A stretch of DNA of 64,000 nucleotides, taken from Molossus alvarezi. Its lineage: Eukaryota; Chordata; Mammalia; Chiroptera; Molossidae. The position numbers and the translations under genes are program-made. Location of the stretch: contig CM073885.1 in the NCBI GenBank assembly GCA_037176705.1, positions 92,380,501 through 92,444,500 of the forward strand, given 5' to 3'. Below, piece by piece: positions 44,016 to 56,559 of this stretch (position 1 is its first letter; every line of letters begins with the position of its first letter). A model generated the notes under the pieces. It searched no databases, was not told the origin of the DNA, and saw nothing but the letters and a program-made list of their open reading frames with translations.

Positions 44016-45493
44016 AAAATTACATCTAAACTACAAAACAACACCTGAAATCTGGCTGATTGGAAGTCCTATAACTAAGGAATTAAAGAAGCCACATTGA
44101 GACTGATGGGAGGGGTAGAGACATGGTATGGGCCAGTCCCTTACCATATGTGGCAGATAAAAATCAGGAGGAGTCTCTTGGCTGCCAAGGTCCACCCTGA
44201 GGAGGGAGGGGTTCCAGGCCCACACCAGGCCCCACTCAGCCCCAGGTTCCAGTGCCAAGAAGAGAAGTCTCCATAATTTCTACCTGAAAAAACCAGTGGG
44301 GATTGAGGCTCAGTGAGACAAAGGCAGTTCCTCTTAAAAAGCCCACACAGAGTACTCAGACTCACTCCCACTGAGCTTCAGCATGGGGCGGCAGCCGGAA
44401 AGGTGACAAAGGCATAGAGAGAGGAACTGGACTGCCGGGCCTCAGGGTGGGAACTGGGGGTAGCTTTCTCCCAGACAGAAGTGCTTACAGAGGCCATTGT
44501 TCCTTTTTTTGTGCTGCTGGACCTACAGAACACCTTCAGAGAGCCTGTTGGTAGGCATCATATCTGAGACTCCATCAACCTAGCTCCCAGTATTAGCGCC
44601 ACTCTGGTGATTCTCTGGGGCCCCACCCCACCCAACTTTCAGGCCCACCAAGCTGTGTCCAGTGGCTTTTCATATAAATGGCCCATCGTGGCTCCTGCTT
44701 CAAATTTCCCTAAAATCTCTCGAACAAGCAGCATCTGGTTCACTGAGCCCCATACCTCTCCTTAAGTGGCCCCAGGCTTGCCACTAGCAGCAGCTGTCCT
44801 TGGTTTGCAGCTTGGCCTTGTCTGGGCACCTCCAAGCCCAGCACAAGTAGCAGTCATCTGAATGATTTGTAGCTCATGCTGGGTTGCCAGGGGCAGAAGA
44901 CAGGTGGTGGCTGACTTTGGCCTGCACCTCTTGAGAGGCTCCAGAGCCAGCACACCAAGTGGACAGCTTCAGACCATGTCAAAGCTCCACCTTGACAAAT
45001 GACACACTCAAGGTGTGGACTTAGTAGGCACCAGAGCCCTGCTGAAGTAAGTTCTGCTCTGTTCTGTGAGGTGAGACCCTGCACAGCTGATCCACCATGG
45101 TGGTCAGAGGTAGGAGGTTGGTGGTCAGTGGGTTGTGGCCAGTCCTTGCAGCTGACTGGCCTATGGGTAAGTCCCTCCCATTGACGCATCAACAATCAAT
45201 GCTTAACAATAAGAGGAGGGTGTGCACAGCTCACACAGGGAACGCACCTCAAGGGTCTAGGTTGGATGATCAGGGAGGCTGTGCTACTGGACCCTACAGA
45301 ACACCTATTACTTTAGGCTATTCTACGAAGCCTGGGAGATGCAGAAAGCTCTACCTCATACATAGAAACAAAACAGATAGGCTACTCATTCCCATTAATA
45401 ATAACTAGCTAATTACAATCGTCCAATAAGATTGTCAGCTGATTTCTCAACAGAAACTTTGCAGGCCAGAAGAGATTGGCAAGAACTATTCAA

Positions 45494-45715
45494 CATGGAA
45501 GTAGAAACAGACTGAAAAACTACAGATGGAATGGGGGTGGAGGAGTGGGAAGAGATAAACCAAAGAACGTATATGCACATATGAATATCCACTGAACATA
45601 GACATTAGTGCAGTGAAGGTGAGTGGGGGGGATGGGGAGGAGGATGTCAATGGGGGAAAAGGGAGGGACATCCATAATATTTTCAACAATAAAGATACAT
45701 TTTAAAAAATAATAA
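45494..45715 (+). mobile_element. L1 3' UTR fragment inserted in HAL1 copy c
   Basis: Contains 'ataaaccaaagaacgtatat' and 'catccataatattttcaaca' and ends in an A-rich tail. Flanked by 13-bp target duplications AAGAACTATTCAA (45481-45493) and AAGAAATATTCAA (45716-45728), 12 of 13 identical. HAL1 ORF1 sequence continues on both sides. Confidence 0.88.
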
Positions 45716-46305
45716 AAGAAATATTCAAAGTAATAAAAATCAAGGACCTACAATGAAAATTACTCTCCCCAGCAAAGCTATCGTTTAGAATCGAAGGACA
45801 GATAAAGAGCTCCCCAGACAAGAAAAAGCTAAAGGAGTTCATCACCACCTGTGTTATATGAAAGGTTAAAAAGTCTTCTTTAAGAATAAGAATAAAAAAA
45901 GAAAAATATATAAACAACAAAATGCCAACAAATACATATCTATGAACAATTAAATCTAAAAAACAAAATAAATGAACAACAGAATAGAAACAGACTTAAA
46001 GATACAGAGAACATTTTGATGGTTGCCAGATGGGAGGACCCTTGGGGGATGGGTGGAAAAGGTGAAGAGATTAAGAAGTACCAACTGGTTGGCACAGAAT
46101 ATTCATGAGGATGTAAAGAACAACATAGAGAATATAGTCAATAATATTCTTATAACTAGGCATGGTGTCAGACAGGTGTGGGATTTATTGGGACGATCAC
46201 TTAGTAAATTATGTAATGTCTAATCACTGGAGTGTACACCTAAAACTAATATAATAATGTGTGTCAACTATAACAATTGTTTTAAATAAATAAATGAAAA
46301 AGTCA

Positions 46306-46834
46306 TTTTAATCCTCGGTCCCTCCCCTCCCCAGAAAACTGAAAAGAATAGCACAAGCAATTTGTATTAGAAAAAAATAAGAGCATCAGGCTAAAGGCAA
46401 AATAATAAAAAATATAATAAAATATAAAAGAAAACACTATTTTTCTTTTCACTTATTCACATATTCACCTACATTTATCTGGTATTACTGTGCGTTCAGC
46501 ACTGTGGGAGATGACAGATGAAACAGATGTGATCCCCGCCTTCAAGGAGCTTATAATGTGATACAGATAGAAAACAGAGAGATAAATATGTAAATGGATA
46601 AAAGAACAATCTTACAGATACAGGAGAAAAATTTTAAAAATCTGTATTAAGTTTATTTTTATATTTTTTTCCATTTTGATTTGTTAACATCAGGGCCTTG
46701 CTGACTCAGGAGGCACTACCCCTCCCAGGGTCAGCTAATTGCTACAGATAGTATATGGCTTGCCTGAGAGTATGCCTTTAATATGTAAACCAACCAATCC
46801 AAAGCCCAGAACCCCAATCACCTCTTTTTTTTCT
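46306..46834. other. unique DNA with a possible old interspersed repeat
   Basis: Around 46480-46560, 'tgatccccgccttcaaggag' and its surroundings resemble an old MIR/L2-age mammalian repeat that I cannot name. No gene. Confidence 0.4.
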
Positions 46835-47042
46835 TTTTAATTTTTTTTCCTTTATTAATTTTTAGAGAGAAAGAAAGAGAGAAGGAGAGAGCGATAGAAA
46901 CATCGATGAGAGAGAACATCGAACGGCTGCCTCCTGCACGCCCCCCACTGGGGATTTGGCCCACAACCTGGGCATGTGTCCTGACTGAGAATCAAATTGG
47001 TGCTTGAGTCGATGCTCAACCACTGGGCCACACTGGCCGGAC
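46835..47042 (-). mobile_element. Ves SINE, antisense
   Basis: T-rich tail complement, GA-rich block, 'gaacatcgaacggctgcctc', 'cacgccccccactggggatt' and head complement 'ccactgggccacactggccg'. Confidence 0.9.
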
Positions 47043-48334
47043 CCAGTCACCTCTTTTTTTGAGGCTCTCACACTCTGGGATAGTATTCTCCTGCCCTAAT
47101 CATTTTAGGGCTAGGCAGCTGTCATTTAGGGACCACCCGTACATTCCAGAGCCCATCAAAATTATTCAAATTATTCAATCCTAAATCTACTTAGACTGTG
47201 TTACCTTGCCTCGCTGATTCCTTCCCATGAAAAACATAGCAAAGGTGCCAGCCGGCAGTTTCTTTCGTTTTCTCTGCCTGCTCATCCCAGCTCTGTGCTT
47301 CCCCAGGTAGCCCTGCAAGGCAGGCTGTGCCTCCTGTTTCTAGGGGACTCTACATAGAATGAAAACTTGCTTCATAACAATCATTTCCACATCTTACCAT
47401 ACCTGATTGAAACAAATGTTGGGTATCAGAAAAATATAATCACAATTGAATGCTTAAAATCAATATCATCTATTTTTATCTATGAAGATAATTCCCTAGA
47501 AAAATTATTTTAAAATATATTTGACAAAAAATATAAAACCAGAAGCGATTTGTGACCAATAAAGAAAATAACCCACTAGTCAAAATCTTCCCCAAACCTA
47601 GTACCCCTCTTTCTTCAATATTCCCAGATGCTTTTATAAATTACTTTTACCATACTCACAAGAAAAATAACCTATGTGGGATAAAAAGATAGGAAAAGAA
47701 CATCAACTTATTTTATACAGTTTATAGAGAAATTCATACAAGAACTGTATGAAAAAAAAAAAATCACTTAATAATGTAGATATAAAATCCTAAATTAAAT
47801 GATAGCAAATATAATTTAACCAAGTAGATGTTTGTAATTACTAGCAAGTTTTCCAGATATACAACAGCTCTAAGAAAATCAGAACCTGTAAAAGTATAAG
47901 GTACATAAACAATAGCAAGTTACATAAGTTAGTTATGATAAATCTTTATATATATAAAATAATTATATAAACAAAATCTCTTAACAGTGAATCAAAAATC
48001 AACATAAGACAAAAAAGGAGACTTAAGTCAATTGAAATAATACATTCTTTAACAACATAAAGGTGGAAATTCATCACAAATTAATCTATAAATACCTTGA
48101 AATTACATGTATTTGATAACTGATCCTAGAGTTTATATGTAAAAAGAAAAGGTAAAAATGATCAATTTTCAGTAATAATTTCAAGCAGAAATTCTCCTTA
48201 CCATATAGAAACATTTAGTAAAAGATCATGGAGAGGAAGTAAAAATATAACATTAAGTATAAGATCAAGTATCAGAATTTTGTTTTCTTGCCTTGACTCT
48301 CACTAATTAAGAATCAGTTTAACTCCATTCATTT
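47043..48334. other. unique A+T-rich DNA, nothing recognised
   Basis: No open frame of note and no repeat family recognised. Confidence 0.5.
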
Positions 48335-48354
48335 TTTTAAAAATCCATATTCTA
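48335..48354. repeat. L1 target-site duplication, left copy (20 bp)
   Basis: TTTTAAAAATCCATATTCTA, identical to 51224-51243. It contains TTTT/AA, the L1 endonuclease consensus. Confidence 0.95.
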
Positions 48355-48722
48355 CATTTTCTTCTAGGATTTTAATGGATTCATGAGTCACATTTAAGTC
48401 TTTTGTCCATTTTCAGTTTATTCTTGTGTATGGTGTAAGTTGATGGTCTACTTCTATTTTTTGCTTGTAGCTGTCCAATTTTCCCAACACCATTTATTAA
48501 AGAGGCTGTCTTTACTGCATTGTATGCTCTTGCCACTTTTGTCAAATATTAATTAAGCATATTGCCTTGGGTCCATTTCTCTGTTCTGTTCCACTCGTCT
48601 ATATGCCTGTTCTTGTGCCAGTACCAGGCTGTTTTGATTACAGTGGCTTTGCAGTATAATCTGAAATCTGGTAATGTGATCCCTCCAACTTTGTTCTTCT
48701 TTTTCAAGATTTCTGTGGCTAT

Positions 48723-49235
48723 TCAAGGTCTTTTTTGGTTCCATATGAACTTTTGAAGTATTTGTTCTAGTTCTGTGAAGTATGTCATTGGTATTTTGAT
48801 GGGGATTGCATTGAATCCATAGATTGGTTTGGTTAGTATGGATATTTTAATGCTGCTAAGTCTTCCAATCCATGAACAAGGTATGTGCTTCCACTTTTTT
48901 ATATCTTCCTCTATTTCTTTTTTCAATGACCTGTAGTTTTCTGCAAATAGGTCCTTTATTTCTTTGGTTAAGTTTATTTCTAGGTATCTTAATTTTTTTG
49001 CCACAATGGTAAATGGGATTGTTTTTTTAGTTTCTCTATATGTGACTTCATCATTGGTGTATAAGAATGCCATCAATTTCTTGAGGTTAATTTTGTATCC
49101 TGCTACTTTGCCAAATTCATTTATTAAGTCTAGTAAATTTCTGATGGAGTGTTTGGGGTTTTCTACATATAATATTATGTCATCTGCGAATAATAACAGT
49201 TTCACTTCCTTCTTTCCAATTTGGATCCCTTTCAT
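48723..49235 (-). pseudogene. L1 ORF2 reverse transcriptase fragment (inverted part)
   Basis: A 170-codon open stretch on the minus strand with the RT catalytic block [15 protein letters not shown] followed by [16 protein letters not shown] and [19 protein letters not shown], typical of L1 ORF2p palm and thumb. The FADD aspartates are intact, but the endonuclease and the RT N-terminus beyond 49683 are missing. The inversion separates it from its C-terminus, so no enzyme can be made. The few stops suggest a moderately young L1. Confidence 0.9.
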
Positions 49236-49964
49236 TTTTTTCTTCCTGTCTTACTGCTGTGGCTAAGACATCCAGAACTATGCTAAATAAGAGTGTCAAA
49301 AGTGGGCATCCTTGTCTTGATCCTGTTCTTAAGGGAAATGATTTTAGTTTTTTCCCATTGAGTATAATGTTGGCTGTACGTCTTTCATATATGGCCTTTA
49401 TTATGTTGAGACATAATCCCTCTATTCCCAGATTGCTGAGTGTTTTTATCTCAAATGGGTGCTAGATTTTGTCAAATGCTTTTTCAGCATCTATTGATAT
49501 GATCATATGATTTTTATCTTTTATTTTGTTTATGTGGTGTATCACATTTATTGATTTGCAAATATTGTACCAGCCTTGCATCCCTTGGATGAATCCCACT
49601 TGGTCATGGTGAATAAATTTTTGATTTGTTGCTGGATTCAATTTGCTAGTATTTTGTTCAGGATTTTAGCATAAAAATTTCAGACATCATACGCAGCAGA
49701 ATTTTCACTGATACATCACCTATGGCAACAGAACTCAAAAACTTCTCACAGCATCATCAAAGTTTCTCAAAGCTATATCAAACTCAAAAGCTTCTGCACA
49801 GCAAAAGATACAATCATCAAATTGGAAAGGCAACCCACTGTATGGGACAGCATAATTGCCAATGATACATCAGATAAGAGGTTAATTTCCAATATATATA
49901 TATAGTGCTCATACAACTCAACAAAAAGAAGATAAAGAACCCAATTAAAAAAATGGGCAGAGAA

Positions 49965-50216
49965 GCTCTGGCCAGTATGGCTCAGTGGTTAGAGTGTCCA
50001 CCTGCAGTCCAGAGAGACCCAGGTTCTGTTCCAGCTAAGGGCATGTACCTCGGTTGCAGTTTGTCTCTGGCCCTGGTTGGTTGTGCAGGTGGCAGCCACT
50101 CAATGTGTCCCTTTAACATCAATGTTTCTCTCTCTCTCTCTTCCTCTTTCTCCCTCCCACTCTATCTGAACAAAAAATGGAAAAATGTCCTCGGGTGAGA
50201 ATACAAAAAACAAAAC
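49965..50216 (+). mobile_element. Ves SINE (second tail type) in the twin-primed L1
   Basis: 'ctctggccagtatggctcag' head and 'ctgaacaaaaaatggaaaaa' tail. Target duplications AAATGGGCAGAGAA (49951-49964) and AAATGGGCAGAGGA (50217-50230), 13 of 14 identical. Confidence 0.93.
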
Positions 50217-50682
50217 AAATGGGCAGAGGAACTAAATAGACACCTCTCCAAACAGGACATACAAATGGCTAAGAGACATATGAAGAAATGCTCAACATCA
50301 CTAATCATCAGAGAGATGCAAATTAAAACAACAATGAGGTATCACCTCACACCTGTCAGAATGGCCGCCATCAACAAATCATCAAACAACAGGTGCTAGA
50401 GAGGGTGTGGATAAAAGGGGACTCTAGCACACTGCTGATGGGAATGCAGACTGGTGCAGCCACTGTGGAAAACAATATGATGTTACCTCAAAAAATTAAA
50501 AATTGAACTGCCATTTGACCCAGCGATCCCACTTCTAGGAATATACCCTAAGAAATCTGAAACACCAATCAGAAAGAATATATGTACCCCCATGTTTGTA
50601 GCAGCACTATTTACGATAGCTAAGATCTGGAAACAGCCCAAATGTCCATCAGTAGACAAATGGATAAAAAAGCAGTGGTACA

Positions 50683-50839
50683 CTTGGTTGCAGATTGTCC
50701 CCAGCCCTGGTTGGGTCGTGTGGGTGGCAACCACTCGATGTGTCGCTTTCACATCAATGTTTCTCTCTCTCTCTCTCCCTCTCCCTCTATCTGAACAAAA
50801 TATCGAAAAATGTCCTCGGGTGAGGATAAAAAAAAAAAA
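50683..50839 (+). mobile_element. 5'-truncated Ves SINE in the same L1
   Basis: Begins inside the SINE ('cttggttgcagattgtcccc') and ends 'gtcctcgggtgaggat' plus poly(A). Target duplication CAGTGGTACA at 50673-50682 and 50840-50849. Confidence 0.93.
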
Positions 50840-51223
50840 CAGTGGTACATATACACAATGGAGTACTATGCAGCTGTAAGAAAGATCTCTTATCTTTTGA
50901 GACAACATGGAAGGACCTGGAAAGTATCATCCTAAGTGAAACAAGCCAAACAGAGAAAGACAAGTATCATATGATCTCACTTATTTGTGGAATATAATGA
51001 ACATAACAGTCTGAGGAATGGGGTAGTCCCAGAGATGTGGAAGTGTGGTACAGACTGACAATCCCCAGAAGAGGGAGTGGAGGGGGAGAGATAAAACACA
51101 GAACTTATATGCATGTATGCATGAACAATGGACATGGACAACAAAGCTTGGGACAGGGCAGGGAGGGGGGGAACCAGTGGGGGAGAAATGGCAAAACATC
51201 TGTAACAAAAATTAATTAATTAA

Positions 51224-51243
51224 TTTTAAAAATCCATATTCTA
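51224..51243. repeat. L1 target-site duplication, right copy (20 bp)
   Basis: Identical to 48335-48354, directly after the L1 tail (attaattaattaa-rich). Confidence 0.95.
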
Positions 51244-51399
51244 AAATTAGTCATTTTTAACATCAGCTGAAAAACAATGGGTATTTGAGACATCCCATAA
51301 AACTGACAAAAATTTAGTATCTAAGCTATATTAAAAAATATTTCACAAAAGATTATGAAACAATAAACACTTAAATTGAAGAATGTATGGGTAAAACAC

Positions 51400-51930
51400 T
51401 TGAAAATGTAATTCACAAGAAAGAAACCCAATGGACAGCCAATCTTATTAGTAATCAGGGAATTGCATATTAAAACAACCAAAAAACTTTATTTCACACC
51501 CATCAGCGTGGCAAAAGAATAAATGTCCAATAAACCTATGTAGTGGACAAATTGAAGAAACAGGGACTGTCACATATTGCTGACGAGAATTGAAATTGGT
51601 ACAATCACCTCACAGAATAATTGGTAAAACCTGTTCAATGTGAAGAAGTGATCCAAAACTTGGTCAATTCCATATTTAGCTTTCAGTTAAGAGAAATTCT
51701 TGCACATATGCAAAAAGAGTCATCTGAACATCTGCAAGAACCTTCAGTCCTAAACTGTGACAGTGAGGAAGAGGAAACAACCTAGATTCGGTAGGTAAAT
51801 AAATAAAGAAGTGTTCTTTCCCACAAAGAGATATTATACAATAAGTATAATTAATCTACGTGTATAAACATTGCTAGTTTTTAAAGTAAAAAAAGAAAGG
51901 TATATATGTCTCATATGCTCCAAACAACAC
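51400..51930 (+). mobile_element. old L1 ORF2-end fragment, plus strand
   Basis: 'aatcagggaattgcatatt', 'cacacccatcagcgtggcaa' and 'gggactgtcacatattgctg' are diverged L1 ORF2-end landmarks. No open frame. Confidence 0.6.
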
Positions 51931-52089
51931 TATGTTTTTGTGAATAAACATTGGAGTCGCACTACAGTTTTCACATAGGGAGCAAGAAAAGATCAGAAAA
52001 TGATCTTCAAGGAGAGACTAGGTTACGTTGCAGAGAGGACAACATCCACGTTACGCTGTGAAATGTTTCCATCCAGAATTTTTCTCTTA

Positions 52090-52830
52090 AGCCCCTTCAC
52101 GCCTTCCCAGTCAAACTCTCATGCCTCATCCAAAGCAACCACCAATCTGATTTCTTTTACTATAGTTTTGCTGTTATATGGCCCATATAAATTGATTTAT
52201 ACAGTATATGCTCTCGTTTGGTCTGGTTTGTTCCATTCATATAGTTTTATACATGCTGTGCCATGCCAAGAATTTATTCCTGTTTATTGCTGAGTAATAC
52301 TCCATTGTGTGATTATACTGAAACTTCAAAAAATGTTATTACCTGTTGCTAGACATCTGGGTTGTGTCGAGTTTTGGGTATTATCAATAAAATTGCTGTG
52401 TACAATTCTGTACAAATTTTACTATAAATATTTGTAATAAATGAGGTCATTTAAAACATTTTTTTTTTGTATGTCTATTCTGTGACCTGTTTGAAACACT
52501 TTAGCCTACCCAAAACACCCAAGGTATTATCCTGTAACTCTTCCAAGCTGTAGTTTTTACTTTGAGGTCTATTGTACATTGCAAATTAATGTGTTGTGTA
52601 TGGTATAAGATAAACTTAAGGGGTTTTTTTCTTCATAAGTTCATCTACTTTTTCTAGTAGCATTTGTTGAAAATTACCTATGGAATTTACCATTGTGCTT
52701 TCGATGAAATTCATTTGTCATATATGTGTAAATCTATTTTTAGACTTTATTTTGTTTCATTTATCTATGTATCATATGTTATGTCCACATATGTACCTTT
52801 GTAGAATGTCCCGAGATAAGAAAATATATG
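52090..52830 (-). mobile_element. old L1 ORF2/3' fragment, antisense
   Basis: 'tttattgctgagtaatactc', 'gacatctgggttgtgtcgag' and 'tagtagcatttgttgaaaat' are antisense L1 ORF2-end wording in an old, decayed copy. Confidence 0.6.
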
Positions 52831-54340
52831 TCTACCAACATGTATTTTTCAAAATTTTACTTTTTAACTCCAAAATTTCCATTGTTTTATGTTTATGTTT
52901 CTATTAAAGTTCTTTCTTTACAGAGGCATTGATACTACACTTTCCTTTAACTTTATAAACATTTATTTTCTTTAGCTTTAATATATCTATATATTGTATA
53001 TAAGTTAAATGACTGCTTTACAGTTGTTAATTTTTGCTACATGTGGGCCCACAAAAAGCAGATTTTATTGACTTTTCCTGAGTATATGCTACACTTTACT
53101 GTTTCTTTGCTTATCTCATGATTTTTTGTTGAAAATTGGACACAAATAATATACGTAGATAATTATTTTAGCAAATTTGGATTCTGACTCTCCCCCACCC
53201 CCATAATATTTGCTATTAATATTTTTGTTTCTTATTTCATAATTTTTCCACAATAAATCTGTATCATCAGTCTCCATAGCAGTGTGTGGCTATTCATGTC
53301 TCTGCTCACTTTTACATATCTATCTTTTTTTTACCATGCATTTTAGGGTTCACTCTTTGGTCTACACTGCTTTGTGGTCAGACAGTGATTTGCCAGAAGC
53401 TGTGCTCAGGCTAGTTGGAAAGTACCTTCAAATATTCGGCTGTTTTCAGATTTGCTGGGTTTTTTTTTTTTCCTGGGCCCTTTTGTATGGCCTCTGCATA
53501 TGTGAGCAGAACCATGGTCATTTGAGAAAGGGAGTTGTCTGAGAAAGACTCCTAATGCCATTGCAATAATCTGGTTATTATTTAATAGGAAAGGAGTAAA
53601 GGGAAGACTAGTGGTTTAAATACTCGAGGTCTGTTCCCCACTGATCAGTGGGGGAAGGGACTGGACAAAGAGAGTTTAGACACATGCTAGTAAGGTCCAA
53701 GGGATGTGGGAAGGTGCCTACCTGTCCTGTCACACCTAGGCGCGATTCAGTGGCCAGGACAGGCATGGCCACTACAAGGGCTCGAAACCTGAATGTTAAA
53801 TCTCCCGACAAAGGAAAACTCTCTCTCTCTTGACTTTGGTGTGGGACTCCCTGGCTCACAGGGTCCCCATACCCTGCATTACCCACGTGGCCCCCAGCCA
53901 TGTGGACTCCACACAATAGATTAATGGACTGAATCTCAAACCAATGCTGAACTGAACCTGCCTACAACATAGAGGAAGCTGTGGACACAGTCACTGTTTC
54001 TAGTTTTACTGAATCCCCTGTTACTTGTCTCCCAGGACTGGACTGAGGGACATGAGACTTTACAACCCCAGAAACGTAACTTCACGCCATTACAAACCAT
54101 TCAGTCTCCTATGGGGTCTTTTGAAAATGCCTATTTCTGTGGTACCCCCAAGAACATCACGCCCATGAGTGTCAAGGGATTCTGGCCCACTCGTCCCTCC
54201 AGCAACACTTCTAGTCTCCTGCATTTGCATGCAAAAGGTGGTCAGAAATCTGTGGAGACCTTCTCTAAGGCTTTTTATTTTCTGGATTTTGTTAGAATTC
54301 TTCTTATTATTTTTATTGGAATATCAGTTTTATTTATCAA
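52831..54340. other. unique DNA; 18-bp perfect palindrome at 53636-53653
   Basis: No repeat or gene recognised. 53.6-54.25 kb is less A+T-rich than its surroundings and has short open frames on both strands without domains. The palindrome is CCCCACTGATCAGTGGGG. Confidence 0.45.
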
Positions 54341-54344
54341 TCAA

Positions 54345-55515
54345 TTTATTTTTATGTATTGTTCTTTGTTGACAGTATTACAGACATCCCCCATTTTCTC
54401 CCTTTGTTCCCCTCTACCCAGCTCCCAATCCACTCAGGCCTTCCTCACACTGTTGTCTGTATTTATAGGCTATGCATATATGCATATATGTTCTTGGGTT
54501 AATCTCTTCCTATCCCTCACATCTCCCTCCTCTCTGAGATCTGTCAGTCTGTTCCATAACTCCATGCTTCTGGACTTATTTTGTTTTTCAGTTTATCTTC
54601 TTCACTAGATTCCAATATAAGTGAGATCATGTAATATTTGTCTTTCTCTGACTAATTTATTTTACTGAGCATAATAATTTCTAGGTCCATCCATGTAAAA
54701 AAGGGACATCTATTTTTTTTCACAGCCACATACTATTCCACTGTATATATGTACCACAGCTTTTCTGCTTGCTTACTTATCTACTGATGGGCACTTGGGC
54801 TGTTTCCAGATCTTAGCTATTATAAATAATGCTACTATGAACATAGAGGTGCATATATTCTTTCTGGTTGGTGCTTCGGATTCTTAAGATATATTCCCAG
54901 AAGTAGGATCACTGAGTCAAATGGCAGTTCCATTTTTAATTTTTTGTTGTTGTTGTTGTTCAGGTAGAGTGGGAGGGAGAGAGAGGAACAGAGAGAGAGA
55001 GAAACATCGATGTGAAAGGAACACATTGAGTGGCTGCCACCCGCACGACCAACCGGGGCCGGGGACAAACTGCAACCGAGGTACGTGCCCCTAGCGGGAA
55101 CCGAACCCGGGTCTCTCTGGACCACAGGTCAATGCTCTAACTGCTGAGCCAAACCGGCCAGGGCCATTTTTAATTTTTTGAGGAAATTTTATACTGTTTT
55201 CCACAGTGGCTGCACCAGTCTGCGTTCCCAGTGGCAGTGTACTAGGTTGTACTAGGTAGGGTTCCCTTTTCTCCACATCTTTACTAACACTTGTTGTTTG
55301 CTGATTTATTGATGGTAGCCAATCTGGAAGGTATGAGTTTTTATTGCATCTATCTGATGATTAGTGACATTGAGCATTTTTTCATATGGCTATTGGCCAT
55401 CTGTATGTCCTCTTTGGAGAAGAGTCTATTAAGGTCCTTTGCCCATTTGTTAATTGGATTGTCTGTCTTCCTTTTGTTGAATTGTATGAGTTCTTTATAA
55501 AAAATTTTCTTATTA
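54345..55515 (-). mobile_element. L1 3' portion, antisense
   Basis: 5'-truncated L1 on the minus strand: 3' UTR at the left ('gacagtattacagacatccc', 'ctatgcatatatgcatatat') and the ORF2 end to the right ('tgggcacttgggctgtttcc', 'catatggctattggccatct'). Interrupted by a Ves SINE at 54947-55163. Confidence 0.85.
54947..55163 (-). mobile_element. Ves SINE, antisense, in an L1
   Basis: Head complement 'ctgctgagccaaaccggcca' at the right, tail complement (GTT)n at the left. Target duplication CCATTTTTAATTTTTTG, 54930-54946 and 55164-55180, identical. Confidence 0.95.
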
Positions 55516-56145
55516 GTTCACTGAAGAACTGTAGCCTCTGATGATCAGAGCTACTGATATTCTCCATTCACTTTTTACTGAAATTGCCACTTTTACCAAC
55601 AACACAAGCAAAGATTTTTCTGCCTTCCACTCCAAATTGAGTCACCTCTAGCACTGAATCTGAGGAGTGGTGTTCCTTCTTCCATCCCGATACAACTACA
55701 ACCCTGCTGGGTTGAATGGATGGGAGTAGCCTTAGGCAAGCACACCCCAGACATCCATGTTCTTACTCAAAGCCCATTACTTCTTTAAGAATACATTTTT
55801 TTTTATTTAGTCAGTTTCTAGAGCCCTTAAATGTTTGTTTTTGACAATTTAGTACAGTATCTATAGTTGGTTTGGGGGAAGGAATATGCCAAGCTCCTTA
55901 CATCACAACATCGGGTATTCTCTCTCTCTGATGTTTTAAATTCAGATTAAACAACTGAAGAGATATCAAACAATAAGTGTATAATAATAATAGTAATAAT
56001 AATAAAATTATTGTGAAAATTATACAGATTGTTAGCAGAATTAAAATAACACTGTGAAATATTTACTCTTATTCCATATTTTTAAAAATTCCATAAGTAA
56101 TGTAAAAAGCTGACTAGGAAGTGGGCCAAAAGCAATATATGAATT
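55516..56145. other. unique DNA with a short (ATA)n run near 55981-56002
   Basis: No gene or repeat family recognised. Confidence 0.45.
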
Positions 56146-56559
56146 TACTTCTATTTTTTTTAACTTATCTTTATTGTTGAATGCATTACAGATGTCCCTT
56201 CTTTTTTCCTTATTGAAACCCTCCTCTCCACTCCCACCCGCCTCCTGTCTTTCCCACACTATTGTCTGTGTCCACTGGTTATGCATATATGCATAGAAGT
56301 TCTCTGGTTTATCTCTTCTCACCCTCCTCCCCCTTCCCTTTGGGGTTCTTCAGTCTAACAAAAAATTTGTATTTCTTAATCCCTTCATCTTTTCACCCAT
56401 TTCCCCAACCTCCCTTCCATCTTGCAAACAACAAAAAGTTTTCTGTATCTATGAGTCTGTTTGTTCTGCTTGTTCATTTTGTTTGTAGATTCAATTGTTC
56501 ATAGATATGTATTTATTGCCATTTTATTGTTCATATTTTTATCTTTGTTTTCTTCCAGA

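Larger units (their letters stand above)
43452..46305 (+). mobile_element. HAL1 (copy c), 5' UTR, partial ORF1, native-type 3' UTR
   Basis: Starts 'ggacttctggtcaaggtggc' and carries the usual 5' UTR order ('cccaactttcaggcccacca', 'tgatcagggaggctgtgcta'). Its ORF1 N-terminal half is deleted near 45395-45427. ORF1 C-terminal text follows (IRLSADFS-type and QARRDWQEL-type residues at 45428-45490; FRIEGQIKSSPDKKKLKEF around 45785-45845). The native HAL1 tail ('acagagaacattttgatgg', 'gacaggtgtgggatttattg') ends in (aaat)n. It contains two Ves SINEs and an L1 3' fragment inserted later. Possible short duplication 'aaaaagttt' on the left and 'aaaaagtca' on the right. Confidence 0.85.
48355..51223 (+). 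mobile_element. L1 insertion with inverted 5' half (twin priming)
   Basis: Bounded by a perfect 20-bp target duplication. The right part (49684-51223, plus) is the end of ORF2 and the 3' UTR; the left part (48355-49683) is the preceding ORF2 stretch in opposite orientation. The two parts are contiguous in an L1: the left edge reads, on the minus strand, into the sequence just before 'ttcagacatcatacgcagc' at 49680. It contains two later Ves SINEs (49965-50216 and 50683-50839). A 5'-truncated, dead insertion. Confidence 0.93.

Noticed and set aside
54111..54608. Plus-strand 165-codon frame that could look like a membrane protein
   Set aside because: Its second half is antisense L1 3' UTR; the first half has no recognisable domain.
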